Counted from the first letter of the stretch, positions 24,818 through 35,766 are shown. The stretch is 64,000 nt of DNA from Metallyticus violacea (GCA_030762175.1 CM060830.1:46154001-46218000), one strand, 5' to 3'. Notes: generated by a model from the letters alone, not told the origin. A program made the numbers and translations.

Positions 24818-25703
24818 TCACTTTTCAATATAGTTACACTTTATTGCAATACACTTCTCATATGTTTGAATTAACATTTCAACCCCCCCCCAAAATAGTC
24901 AGAAGTCTTATGTGCAAAATGGGCATAAATAGCATCAATTACTTCTTCATCACACTTACTTTTCCTTTCTCGAAGGTTCTTCTTGAGTTTTGATAAGAGG
25001 ATATAGTCATTGGGAGCTAGATCTGGGCTGTAGGGTGGATCTCCTTGAAGCCACCTTTCTTCACAGCTTCCTTTGCAACAAGAGGTGTGTGCACAGGCGC
25101 GTTGTCGTGAAGAAGGCGCCCACCACCACTCGGCTTTCCTCGCCTTTTCTCTTTGAGGAAGCGCGTAGTCTATGCAGTAGGCCGGCAGTACTCCCCATTT
25201 ACTGTGGTGTTCCTCTCCTTGAAGTCAATGAACAGTATTCCTTCACAGTCCCAAAAGGTTGCGGCCATGATCTTCTTCGTTGACTGAGTGACCTTAGCCT
25301 TTAGAGGCGGCGCTACGCTAGATTTACGCCACTCCATTGATTCGATCTCTTTTGCACAAGGGATAATTAACCTTATTCGCGTTTAAATGTTCACGAATAA
25401 TTCGAAGGACTTTTGTTTTAGAAAGGCCCATTCTTTCTGCTATTTCTGTAACTTTGAGCTGCCAGTCTTCCATAATTTCTGCTTCCAAAAGAGCGATGAT
25501 TTCAGGAGTGAGCACCTCCAAGGGCCGACCTGCACGCTCATCGTCTTCAATGCTTTCTCGACGCATTCGAAAAAGTTTGGCCCATTCTTTTAGGTAGAAT
25601 ATTAGGGGGGTGCTTCCCCACATACACTGTCCAATCGCTGTTTAATTTCACTTGGAAATCCTTCTTTGGTGAAGAATGGAGCTGAATACTGCATTTTGAA
25701 CAT
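24818..25703 (-). pseudogene. Mariner transposase pseudogene lacking the first catalytic Asp
   Basis: Minus-strand reading starts at an ATG at 25703 (MFKMQYSAPFFTKEGFPSEI, first helix-turn-helix), reaches stops and a frameshift near 25610, then is open for 99 codons (25623-25324) with DDERAGRP, LKVTEIAERMGLS and the second helix-turn-helix. Next comes MEWRKSSVAPPLKAK, then KKIMAATFWD, LLHDNAPVHT (second Asp codon at 25106-25104) and LAPND (third, 25008-25006). The tail CIAIKCNYIEK ends at stop 24818. The segment normally holding (V/T)xDETW, the first Asp, is gone, and a frameshift precedes the third. Second-to-third spacing is 98 bases against 105 expected for DD34D. Not functional. Confidence 0.92.
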
Positions 25704-25850
25704 GTCACAGTCTTTTAAACAGACTTTTTAGGCAACTATATCTGAACAACTGATCACAGCGGAGCGGAAGTTGCGGATGCAGTTCTTTACTTAACAGTTA
25801 AGGTAGGACATCAGATAAGGATTTTGTGCAGGCGATAATCCTTATCGGCA

Positions 25851-25870
25851 AGGCCGGAAACTTATGAACC
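25851..25870 (-). repeat. Mariner right terminal inverted repeat
   Basis: Exact inverted match to 24771-24790, followed by TA. It lies at the transposase 5' side. Confidence 0.95.
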
Positions 25871-25872
25871 TA

Positions 25873-26518
25873 TCCTCTTACATGAAATGCGTAAGATTTG
25901 TCCTGATCCGTAATTAGAGCATCAATAGGTATGATATGTTTCTCTTTCAAAAATTGTGATTTTTAACTTTCGAACTGGGATGGTGATTTTATCACCTATT
26001 TACCAAAACCTTTCTAGGTGTTACTGCATTATTTATTCATTTTGTAATAACGTTCTTTATTTTTATCTGTTGTATCACTCGGAGAGTTCAAACTGTAAGA
26101 AGGAAGGTACCACCTATTTGCCTCCTAAGAGTTGTCAGCTATGGCCCATTCCTTAAGCACAATTTTAAAAATCTGAAACACAAATGAATTTTCTTAAAAA
26201 TGCCCTTTCTTCCAAGTTTTTATGTACTATTAGGACATAAGAAAAATAATGTAATAATAATCATATTTGTAAATATAGTGACTTGCTGTTTTGTAGTAAT
26301 AGTGTCCTAGCATTTTTCAGTAGGTATGAACAAAGATGTTTAAAAAATCCAGTTGCAGGAGAAATCCTACCATACCGAACTTTTGCAACATGAGTAAAAT
26401 CAATTCAACAATAAAGAGAGAACTTTGGATACAGACCACGCCCTGGTAGACCGGTCGATAAAAGTGTATTATGTTTATAAAGGAATATTTTTGGTGCATA
26501 CTGTACCTTATTGTGTAA
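25873..26518. other. No recognisable gene
   Basis: AT-rich; short frames only. Confidence 0.5.
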
Positions 26519-26790
26519 TTGTTTGTTTGTTTGTTTGATTTGATTTATTTACGGACGCTCTTTAACATCTCGGACCATCAGCGTCCCATTCTATTCAGAG
26601 CGTGAAACAGCCGACAAATTTGCTCAGAGGTTTCTTCTTTCAAGCTTGAGGTTCTTTATCGTGCCGTAAATGTACGACACGGGACCCACGGCTTTACTTC
26701 CCTTCCGAAGCAAGCCATACTTAGGATTTTTATGCCGGAAAAAATTCATCGGTCCTGGCCGGGTTTGAACCTGCGATCTTGACTCATCGT
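26519..26790 (-). mobile_element. SINE B copy, tRNA head partly replaced
   Basis: Minus-strand family B SINE. The tail complement (GTTT)n TTTGATTTATTTACGGACGC begins at 26519. The body includes complements of CCGTTTCACGC and GTAAAGCCGTGGGTCCCGTG. The B-box region GGTTTGAACC is at about 26763, but the outer head with the A-box is not evident after 26785, so the 5' end is truncated or diverged. Confidence 0.85.
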
Positions 26791-27284
26791 GTAAGAGTAA
26801 ATGCAGCTTACTATTCTAATCATTTGAAAGATAAAAAACCTCTGCAAGGCATACTTTCAATCAAGATTTGAATTCAAAGAGCCTTAGATTTATCAATGAG
26901 AAAGATAACCAAAAATGATGCTGCAGGTGGAATGTACGTCTTCCACGATTTGGCTTAGTCTGATATGGTAAATTTTTATAGTTTATTGTTTGATTTTTAA
27001 AGCACATAATTGCATTAAACAATTCATTCATAATATAATAAATATTAAGAAAGATTTGTTAACATAGCAGGGGACTGTATCTGAAGTGTTACACCAAGTG
27101 TTAAGCCTAAATACACTTACTGTGAAGTTGTAACTATGTTGGAATTACTTTTGTGCTAGTATGTTATATATTTATTTTACAGAATGATTCAAAACTAGTC
27201 TTACTTAAGGTGTATAGCACGGATTGTGGAATGTGGTTCCAAATATTTTCAAGATAACTCCCGTTGTGGTGAATGCACTTGACA
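26791..27284. other. No recognisable gene
   Basis: AT-rich; nothing supportable. Confidence 0.5.
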
Positions 27285-27425
27285 ATGCGCTTGACGCCGA
27301 TTAGGATGATCGGGTCGTTTAAGCACGAACTTGTCATTGGGAAGTCTGGGGTTGGATTCCCGCCAGTATCTTCCTCCCAAGCGAGGTTTTTTCAGGTTTT
27401 CCTCAGTCCTCATGCCGAGAAGGTA
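27285..27425 (+). mobile_element. Diverged SINE A-like copy, truncated
   Basis: Reads AAGTCTGGGGTTGGATTCCC (B-box-like region of family A) and then GTTTTTTCAGGTTTTCCTCA at 27385-27404 and GTCCTCATGCCGAGAAGGTAAC. The A-box region is badly eroded and the usual 3' end is missing. A diverged or 3'-truncated relative of SINE A. Confidence 0.65.
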
Positions 27426-28050
27426 ACGTAAATCGTTGACAGAATGTGGGAAATGCACTATCTTCATTCAGAATCAAGGGCAGGACAGTATCCTGGAGCA
27501 TGGCAAAGTCTTTCTGCTTTTAAGTTATTGCTAATGGAGATGGAACTAATTATCCTGATGCCCTAAATCGTAAACCACACCATCACTTTACTATCACATT
27601 GTGTTTGGAAATTCATATTATTTAATTACCGGACTTTTAGTAATTCACCACTGGTGTTGATTATAATGCCACCATGTCACGCGTAATCGTCCTGTTCAGT
27701 TGCTCCCAGTTATAAACCTTAATGCAAATACCAGGGGATATTTATGCGTTGTCCTTTTTGTTAATGCCAATGTGTCAATGTACCTAAAATAAAAATACAC
27801 TATCCTATATACCCCGTACATCTGATATGAATTTAAGTATGTTTCGTGACAATAAACATCATAGTTTCTTACCAGTTATAACTTTTATTTCTGTAGCACA
27901 CACGATCTAAAAACTTAGGTAGTAAAATTTTAATCTGATTGAGCAAAATGAGTAATATTTTATATTTTTGAATTCAGCATGCAAGGAGTATAAAAGGCCA
28001 GTCCTTGACCTCATAAAAATCAGACGGGAGAGGTTTGTGGTTTCGAGCTT
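27426..28050. other. No recognisable gene
   Basis: AT-rich; nothing supportable. Confidence 0.5.
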
Positions 28051-28056
28051 GCAGGA

Positions 28057-28128
28057 GGTCACGGTAGCTCATTTGAAAAGGGTGTCAACCAGTAAGGAAT
28101 ATTCATGGTTCGAATCCCGTCCGTGACC
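28057..28128 (+). other. tRNA-like pseudogene or SINE head
   Basis: A 72-nt segment whose ends GGTCACGG and CCGTGACC form a perfect 8-bp acceptor-like stem, followed by CC and A-rich sequence. It holds an A-box-like TAGCTCATTTGAAAAGGG and a clear B-box GGTTCGAATCC. The T stem pairs only at its two inner positions and no convincing anticodon stem forms, so it is unlikely to be a working tRNA. It could be the head of a further SINE family. Confidence 0.5.
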
Positions 28129-28295
28129 CCAATTTTTCAACTCTGATTGTTCATTTCGATTTATGTTCTACACATGGCTAGTGTGAAAGAACAATTTACA
28201 CATATAAATTGTTATATTGTTGATGGTTAAACTGGAAGCCTGGGTTATAGTTACTCGCAGCATTATGAGTCGCCTCTTAAGGAATTAAATAAGTA

Positions 28296-28572
28296 GTTGT
28301 TGTTGATTTGGTTTATTCACGGACGCTCTTTAACGTCTCAGGTCATGAGGGTCCCATGCAATTCAGCGCGTGAAACAGTCGACAAATTTTGCTCAGAGGC
28401 CTTTTCTTTCAGGCCTGAGTTTCTTTATCGTGCCGTAAATATACGACACGGGACCCACAGCTTTACTTACCTTCCGAAGGAAGACATGCTTAGAATTTTT
28501 ACGCCCGAAAAAAATGCAACGATACTGGCTGGGTTTGAACCCGCGATCTTAAGTTTAGGAGACGAGTAATTA
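28296..28572 (-). mobile_element. SINE B copy
   Basis: Minus-strand family B. The tail complement GTTGATTTGGTTTATTCACG is at 28302, the body contains complements of CACGCGCTGAATTG and GTGGGTCCCGTGTCG, and the B-box complement GGGTTTGAACCCGCGATCTT is near 28529-28549. The outer head ends near 28572 with TAGGAGACGAG. Confidence 0.87.
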
Positions 28573-28689
28573 GTTCCATAATTATTTGGCCTGGTTTATG
28601 GCCTCCTCCTTTCCCAGATGACTGTTTGTGATTTTTACCTTTGGGAAACATTGAAAAGTAGGGTATATTCAACTATACAACAAACGTTG

Positions 28690-29850
28690 GAAGGACTTAA
28701 AACAAGATGGTCAATATATTTGCAGTGTCCATAATTGCAAAGACTGCCACAACCTCCAATTAACACTGTTTCAGGGCAGGGTTTTCTTGCAATAGCCAAA
28801 TTATTGCATTAGTTCAGGACATAGCTGAAGATTTGGATGAAGGAGCTAGGATTGATGCAGTAGTAATTGATTTTTTGAAAGCATTTGATTGAACACCGCA
28901 TGACTTATTAGCACATTATTAAGTGCATTAATTAGATAAAAGTGTTGTACTTTTTTTACAAGAGCGGTCCCTGAGAGATGAGCAAGACCAGAAAATGTCA
29001 GCTATTGGGAAGGTGAAATCAAGAGTTCCATAAGATCCCTTGTTTATTATTTTATTAACGATCTTTGCCGACGATTGTAAAAATATATTGTTTTTGTTTT
29101 ATTTATATTGATAATGAATATTGATTTTTTAGATAATTTAATATTGTTTATATAAAATTAACCATAACTCCGGTATGAAGATTTTAAAAAGCGATCTTAA
29201 TCTTTCCAATTAAACATAGAATGAAAATAAATGATTCTAGGAGTAAGGCAATAACATTTTGTAAAAGCCGAGAAGAAATTACTATTAATTATAAACTTGA
29301 TGAAGTAGTTATTTCCCAGGAAAACTGCTGTAAATACTTAGGAGTTTGCTTAAGTTTTAAACTTGCATGGTAAATTGATCGTGTTATGAGGAAAGCATGG
29401 AGTGGGGTTACACTTTATTATGAGAATAATAAAAAAAAAATCATCTCTAAATAGAAGGAAATAACTTATTTATCATTAGTTCAGCCCTTAATGAATTATG
29501 GAGCAGTTTGTTGGGATCCATACAGGATATATAAAATAAATATCCTAGAAAAACTCTACGTAAAGCAGCAAAATTCGTAAAAGGTAAAATATGAACATGG
29601 GGACGAAAATGTAAAAGCATTAGATTGGTAATGACTGGCAAGAGGCGTAAAAAAGCGAGGATAACGTCATTATACAAAGCGCATACATGGAGGGATATCA
29701 CATTAAGTTAGAAAAACCAGCATACCATATTAGGAACGATCGTTGTTTTAAAATCTATCGTAGGCAACAGAGAACGGATGTAGGTGAATTCTCTTTCGTA
29801 AATAACACCATAAGTGACTGCAATGAGGGTTGTCCATCTGACATAATATA
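28690..29850 (+). mobile_element. CR1/Jockey-like LINE remnant
   Basis: Non-LTR retrotransposons copy themselves by target-primed reverse transcription. From 28770 the frame reads FRAGFSCNSQIIALVQDIAE, then IDAVVIDFLKAFD (fingers/palm block with the first catalytic Asp region), a stop, then TPHDLL. FADDCK, the catalytic (Y/F)ADD box, lies near 29064-29081. Downstream are CCKYLGVCLS, LVQPLMNYGAVCWDPYR (29476-29528) and, frame-shifted, QRTDVGEFSFVNNTIS near 29770-29816, a tail typical of insect CR1-like elements. Multiple stops and a missing interior show it is long dead. The 5' endonuclease region is absent. Confidence 0.82.
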
Positions 29851-29921
29851 AAAGTAACCTAAAATTCTATGTGTAGAAATATTTCATTGACACAATTAGA
29901 TATGAATGTAATTATAGTGTT

Positions 29922-30213
29922 CGTCGATCCTGGCGGTATAGTGATAGCCATACTTGTCTCCTAAACTTAAGATCGCTGGTTCAATCCCGGCCAGAATCGA
30001 TGCATTTTGCCGGCATAAAATCCTAAATATGCTTCCTTCTGAAGCGAAGTAAAGCCGTGGGTCCCATGTCTTATATTTACGGCATGTAAAATAACCTCAA
30101 GCCTGCAAGAAGAGCCCTCTGAGGAAAATGTATCGGTCGTTTCACGCCCTGAATTGAATAGCAAGCTGATCACCTGAGAGGTTAAAGAGTCTTAAGTAAA
30201 CCAAACAATTAAC
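29922..30213 (+). mobile_element. SINE B copy with target duplication
   Basis: Plus-strand family B. Head GATCCTGGCGGTATAGTGAT with B-box GGTTCAATCCC near 29978; body GTAAAGCCGTGGGTCCCATG; end GAGGTTAAAGAG and tail AAGTAAACCAAACAATTAAC. Flanks AATGTAATTATAGTGTT (29905-29921) and AATGTAATTAGTGTT (30214-30228) are a duplication differing by a 2-bp indel. Confidence 0.9.
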
Positions 30214-30734
30214 AATGTAATTAGTGTTAAATATAAGTTTTCCCGCACTACTTTAAACTTTGTTTAACTTCTTATTATATTTCATTTACTAGCTTCTCTT
30301 AACTTGCTCATGTTATTATTCAAGCTGTAAGTGTCTAAACCTAAAATTTTGATAAAACTAATACTTTTATAAATGTATTTAATTAACTTAATATGTATAA
30401 ATTAAATTTAAATGTATTTAATTAGGCTGACATATTTAATTAAATTTAGAAGTTTTTAGTTATGTGAAATGTATTTAATTAAGTTAACATATATAAATTT
30501 AAGTTGACATTACGTTAATATGTGTAAAATAAGTTGGCATATATTTAATTATTTTGACGTACTTAACTATGTTGGCATGTTTTAGCTACGTGAAATGTAT
30601 TTAATTACGTTAATATGTGTGCTATTAAGTTGACATGTATTTAATTACTTTGGCGCATTTAACTAGGTTGACGTGTATTTAATTAGTTTGCATTATCTTT
30701 TAGCTAGGTTTGTTTTATTATAAGTTTTTCCTTT

Positions 30735-31010
30735 TTTTTAAATAGCGTTTAACACCCGTTTTAACTATTGAGGCTTCACAGGCGATGGACACTGATGATA
30801 CATGAAATAAAATGATAAATTGGAAAAGGATTTTTTTAAAGAATGGAAGCGTGCCAGGCCTAAGCTTGGGATACCTCACGGCATTTGCCATTTATGAGGA
30901 TAGAGGAAAATCTTGAAAAAATCTGTTAGGCCGGAGGTTCTGGTAGGAATCGAACCCCATACCTGACGCTCACGAGTCCGCACCTTAACAACCTCGGCCA
31001 TCCGTGGCGG
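30735..31010 (-). mobile_element. SINE A copy inside the minisatellite
   Basis: Minus-strand family A from AAATAGCGTTTAACACCCG to the head complement CTCGGCCATCCGTGGCGG at 31010. TTTTAG-containing array sequence flanks both sides (30708 and 31011), which fits a target duplication but is confounded by the array itself. Confidence 0.87.
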
Positions 31011-31098
31011 TTTTAGATGGGTAAAATGTAATTAATTACATTAATGTGTATAACTAAGTTTACATGTATTTAATTAACTTAACGCATTTAACTAATTT

Positions 31099-31335
31099 GT
31101 TGATTTGGTTTATTTGCCGACACTAACATCTCAGGTCATCAGCTTCCTATCCAATTCACGGCGTGAAACGGCCGATAAATTTTGCTCAGATGTCTCTTCT
31201 TTCAGGCTTGAGGTTGTTTTACTGTAAATCTGCGACACAGGACCCGCAGCTTTACTTCCCTTCCGAAGGAACCATACTTAGAATTTTTACCCTGGCTAGG
31301 ATTGAACTGCGATCTACGAAGAAAGTATGGTTACC
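31099..31335 (-). mobile_element. SINE B copy inside the minisatellite
   Basis: Minus-strand family B beginning GTTGATTTGGTTTATTTGCC; body holds complements of CCGTTTCACGCCGTGAATTG and GTAAAGCTGCGGGTCCTGTG. The head complement (GATTGAACTGCGATCTACG and TATGGTTACC) ends near 31335. The array resumes with TTTAACCAGGTTGATG. Confidence 0.85.
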
Positions 31336-31610
31336 AATTTAACCAGGTTGATGTACATTTAAATAAATGACATATTTTTATCCAGGTGAAATGTATTTAA
31401 TTACCTTAATATGTGTACAATTAAGTTGACATATTTAACTAGTGTGACATATTTAACTAGGTTGATGTGCCTCTAACTAGATTGACATATTATTGCTTAC
31501 GTGAAATTTAATATTTTTACCTAGGTGAAATTTATTTAAGTTAACTGGCATGTAAATATGTGAAAAATAAGTTGAAATGTATTTAAATAATATTTTATTT
31601 ATAGTGGTGT

Positions 31611-33040
31611 GCATTTAGTTAAGTAACTGGTTACTTTTTTAAGTACTTTGGTGTAATTAATAATTGTATAGAATTATTTTTCACTGTCACCGTGTGTAAG
31701 CCCAATAGCAGTTAATAAAACATACAAGGTGTGGGTTGTGTGTCAAGGTAAAGAGTCATTTTCAGCACACAGTGAAATGCCGTTATTTAATATGTTCTCC
31801 CTAAATTTTGTAGTAGTAAATCTGTTTAGCGCCGCTACTGACTGCAACGCGGCACTGCGCGCTCTCTGTGTGTATATTATCTATTAAACCGGTGTATTAT
31901 TACTTTTATACTAGCGGTATTCAACAAGTTATCTACCCCGTAAGTTATATCATTGCTGGAGAACTGAGCAGGATGGGACATGTCTTGGATTGAAACAGTC
32001 AGTTACAATTTATTTTGCAGTAGCCGCTGAACTGGGGGGATGACAATTGTATTAGGATAAATAATTTGGAGCTTCATTCCATAGTTAAATTCCTCACAAA
32101 GCAAGGGAAATGATATGCTATGTATGTTAATGATACACCATCCAATTACCTAGCAAATTTTAAGCCAAACAATTTTAAGAGGGGCCTAAGGCCATTGAAA
32201 ATGACCTTCACACAAGGCATCTTGTGAAAATATCTTCATAAAAATGTGTCAGAAAGTATAAGCTATTATTATACAAGCTGGTTGTGTTAAGAATAATGTA
32301 AAACTCTTTGAACTAGGCAATTCAAAGTGCTTGAAGCTTAAACATATACTGTATAGCCCAGGCCTGGCTTTCTTCATTATTTTCTCTTTTGAAGCCAGAA
32401 GGAATTCCAACAATGATATGAAGGGGAATGTAGTGTTTGGTTGTAGGACCAAGACATGTCCTTACATTCTTAAATGATTAAATCACTGGAAATAAAGTGG
32501 ACTAATTAAGAATAGAAGTCCGGGCACCGAGTGTTAATATACCGTAAGACAGTGTTGTCTTCATATGACGTCATTCATCTATTATAAGAACCTTAAGGTA
32601 CAAAGTAAACATCTGACAACATTCCTTAAACCTGTATGCGCATCTTAAGTTTTGCTGTTCACAATTCGTTCCTTATGATAACACAGTGAAAAAGAATTAG
32701 GCGAGTTTTAGTGTTAGGTTTAATTTTCATACTCAGGTAGAAAACATATTAAATGCCCGTCGTGGTAATGTTGTAGTCTTTGTTTACTTACAGAGGCATA
32801 GCTACTGCATATCCTTTTATTTTCCATTCTTGGAAGTGGGAATCACACTGCCATTTTTCTGGTAAATGGTTGTATGCTCAGCAGTTAATAGGGTTCGTTC
32901 TTATGTTTTCGTAAGACAGCATAGTCCGATAAGAGATGACTATTCTCATTCAACATAAGACGACAATATTCTGCTTTACTTTAATTTAAGTGCAAGTAAA
33001 GGCATTGGATCTGGATGTATGTGTTAGATATGTTTGTGCT
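31611..33040. other. No recognisable gene
   Basis: Mixed AT-rich sequence; nothing supportable. Confidence 0.5.
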
Positions 33041-33251
33041 AATTCTAAAGGTAGTAACACTAGATTGTGTTCAACGTTACCTTGCAAGGTGGTGACTGTT
33101 GAGATATGGTGCACATTGTTATAAACATTTCCGAAGCCCAGTTTGTGCTTAACAGTCATTTTCCTGCTTAAATTTGAAAGGCACAGAAACTAAGGGGAAT
33201 CTGCACATTCGCACAGAATGGAATATAATTGGTTTGGTTAGTTTAGATTTG

Positions 33252-35250
33252 ACCGAACGAGCACAAGCGATGCGGGCCATTCCGGACGTTCTGTCGAGGT
33301 AACGTTTGCCGAAATGATTAAACAAAATTCGCGATATGATGCTGAGGAATTGCAGACTGAAGATATGAGCATTTCTGGAGAATCGGTGCATTTGATTGTG
33401 CCAAATAAAAAAGCTATCGGCAAATTATGTATTGCTTTTGCTAACGATTCGTTAGAAAAGAGTAGTTGTCACTTCCGCGCAGAATTTGGAGTTGTTTAAA
33501 CAGAATCCAAGTGGATTTTGGAGACGGGTATGTTTCACCTGAGAAACGTGGATCCACCAATAAAAGTCGACAATGAAGTAGGAGTAACAATAGATTGAAA
33601 CTGAAGAAAGCGCTCGGAAGATGACAAAAGCAATGCGTATTTTGAATTGGCTTTTTGAAGAAAAGCAAAACAATAACCGGCGAATATTATACAGGGTGTC
33701 ACACATACACCAGCACACTTCATTGTCTCACTGCCATTCCACTAAAGGACGCGCGTCACTGTAATATATTACTTCCTATGTAAATATCGCAAAGTTTAAA
33801 GACTCTTTTATAACAAGTGCTGGCAGTGCCCCCCAGCGCAATCCGGGCATACCTACCTGTTACGATAATGTTCTGATAAGCAAGTTGTAATTCTTGAGGA
33901 GAAATGTTAATCTCATTTGTAGTATTCTCTTTCAGTTGGTCTATCTTCTGAGGATTGTCAACAATTTTGTCTTTTCAGAGCATCCTATAAATAAAAATCA
34001 TAGGATGTTAAACCGGGCGATAAGCCATACTCTGGGCGGTAGCACCATCTTTTTGAAAGACGTCATACACCTGTTCATTTTCTGATAACTTAGAACGACT
34101 CAAAGATGTGCAGATTTCTTGCGCTGTTGAAAGTCTCATTACAAAAAATGGGGTAAATAATTACATTACACACCACACGCCTATCTTCTCTGAGTGAAGA
34201 GGATCTTCATGTACAAATGGGGTTATTATATCTGCAATTCTGCGAGTTAACATAACTAGAGAGTTGAAACCTCTTCTGTCATGGGGTCCAAGTAACAATC
34301 GAAAATAAAAGCCAGCTACAATAAGTAACTAGTTTATCTTTGTCTGGTTCTTTCAATTCATGCACTACGCTCACACAAAATGCTCCGAAGTTGAGCTCTG
34401 TAGCACACGATTGCATTCTGTGCAGGATACACCAATTTGCTGAGATAACTCCTGGATTTTTGGGGCTTTTTCTTATGTCCAGGCGAATTCTGTCGACGCG
34501 GTCTTCACTCTCGGACGCTTATTTCCCTTCACATTCGCAACGGATTCTGTAGCCCTCCATTTCTTATACATATCTTGAACTGTGCTGGTTGTGGGGAGCT
34601 TGATACCAGGATATTTACCCTCAAATATATCTTTAGCCTACATTAAGGAATGGAGCCTTTCTTTATGTATAATTCCAGAATATCAATTCGGTGTTCAACT
34701 AAAAATTGCACACTTTCTCACAACACTTTCATGATATTCACGACGATTACTGTTCAATTCAACTTTCGAACTCTAAACAATTAGTGAATGAATCGCAGTA
34801 TATTTAGGCGTAAATATTAGTGCCAGAAGGCCAGTGTGGCTAGCATCTATTTATCGCAGTAAGGCATACAGGTTTAATGTAGAACACCCTGTGTATGATA
34901 CTAAAGCAATTAAAGGACGCAATAAAGACGAACCGACCTCTTTGGTAAATAAAAATGTCCTGTTCCATCATGATAATGCGCCAGCGCACAAGTCCGCAAT
35001 TGTGACATCAAAGTTATCGAACTTAAGGTATGAAATCCTTCCTTCTTCATCCAATTATCCGGATTTAGCTCCTTCGGGTTACTTCCGTTCCCCAATGTTA
35101 GAGGAAGCTAATGGAAAGATGTTTGCATCAAATATGCGATTATAGCCGAAGAAAATGCATTTTGCAGATCTGGAGAAATCGTATTTTATAGATTGGATAA
35201 ACAAATTTGAAAATCACTGGAATAAATGTGTACATTCTCCTGACCATTTC
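33252..35250 (+). pseudogene. Mariner transposase pseudogene, third Asp replaced by Gly
   Basis: Block 1 reads RTSTSDAGHSGRSVEVTFAE then MIKQ, and ends with an Asp codon at 33523-33525 that aligns with the first catalytic Asp of mariner transposases. Block 2 reads LVNKNVLFHHDNAPAHKSA with the second Asp at 34972-34974. The expected SPDLAPSDF appears as YPDLAPSGYF, the third Asp codon being GGT (Gly) at 35077-35079, exactly 105 bases on, as DD34D requires. The C-terminal DLEKSYFIDWINKFENHWNK is recognisable near 35170-35226. Stops and the 1.2-kb insertion make it non-coding. Confidence 0.85.
33688..34893 (-). mobile_element. IS630-like DNA transposon nested in a mariner
   Basis: Termini TACAGGGTGT (33688) and, at the other side, the complement of TACACAGGGTGT (34885-34896) are short inverted repeats at TA-rich targets. 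The minus strand reads TVQDMYKKWRATESVANVKG, then LSQQIGVSCTECNRVLQSS, VVHELKEPDKDK, RFQLSSYVNSQN, FQKDGATAQSMAY (second Asp codon at 34049-34047) and LTSYDFYL (third, 33999-33997). These are blocks of an insect Tc1/mariner/IS630-superfamily transposase. Only 50 bases separate the last two Asp codons, so about 55 bases are deleted; many stops are present. Dead element. Confidence 0.82.
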
Positions 35251-35290
35251 ACTTCTGTGACATCATCAGAAAATCGACCAATGAAATGAA

Positions 35291-35766
35291 ACAAAATTTT
35301 GAATAGTTTTAACCAACCATAGCTCAATATCGCAATAAAATCATCGTAAAGTTTTTTCAAATCTCTTTACCGCGGGAAATGCATTTGTCTTCTGGTCAGT
35401 GTAACCAACTCCATATCCCCACTAAAATTTCTCAGCACGTATCACGGTGTTCTGTGTTTTCAATAAGTATACATTTAACTAACTTAATGTTTACTCACTC
35501 AAGCAATTGCTTTTGCATGTTAAGCCAAACAGTCTGAAATAATTTTGTAAATTATGTAACAATACCTGCCAAAGCAACCATGAATTTTATTAACTACATT
35601 GTTCAAAATGGTAAAAATGTTATTTCTGTTTTGTTTTTCTCAGTTGGTATTAGTAAATCAAACGTTAGCGATTGTAATAATAGACTTTTTCCAATTCAAT
35701 CTCACAGTTTCTGAGTATGAAAGCATTCATAAGTATAACGTTCTGTGCGCAAATTGCAAATATATA
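35291..35766. other. No recognisable gene
   Basis: An 85-codon frame starting at 35599 has a hydrophobic N terminus but runs across the probable left end of the next transposon relic, so I regard it as chance. Confidence 0.45.

Larger units (their letters stand above)
24769..25872 (-). mobile_element. Mariner element with intact 20-bp termini, internally deleted
   Basis: Terminal inverted repeats GGTTCATAAGTTTCCGGCCT at 24771-24790 and its exact complement at 25851-25870 flank a 1,100-bp element; TA dinucleotides at 24769-24770 and 25871-25872 are the expected mariner target duplication. The transposase lies on the minus strand (25703 to 24818) and lacks an internal segment, which explains a length about 150-200 bp below usual mariners. 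Perfect termini suggest a relatively young copy that could be moved in trans by a relative's transposase; it cannot supply its own. Confidence 0.95.
30360..31610. repeat. TTTAATTA-rich minisatellite, ~115-138-bp higher-order unit
   Basis: Built of variants of GTATTTAATTA and GTTGACAT. Higher-order anchors GTGAAATGTATTTAATTA occur at 30464, 30590, 31018 (as GGTAAAATG), 31386 and 31501. Subtracting the two SINEs gives steps of about 126, 138, 120 and 115 bp. Sub-blocks recur in the same order: TTAATATGTGT, TTAAGTTGACAT, GCATTTAACTAG-GTTGA. The SINEs therefore entered a pre-existing array. Confidence 0.82.
33060..35290 (+). mobile_element. Mellifera-like mariner relic (copy 1), split by an IS630-like element
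   Basis: Aligns with the sister copy at 46.84-47.96 kb from about 33070 onward, including non-coding 5' sequence (TTGAGnnATGnTGCACA...GTTATAAAC). The coding remnant has two blocks: 33252-33500 (DNA-binding part, RTSTSDA) and 34900-35250 (catalytic part). The intervening 33688-34893 is a separate transposon in reverse. Inverted termini could not be defined for this family, so the ends are approximate. Confidence 0.85.

Noticed and set aside
24886..24894. C-homopolymer run inside the mariner as a possible programmed frameshift site
   Set aside because: The transposase is already inactivated by other lesions, and homopolymers are prone to sequencing error.
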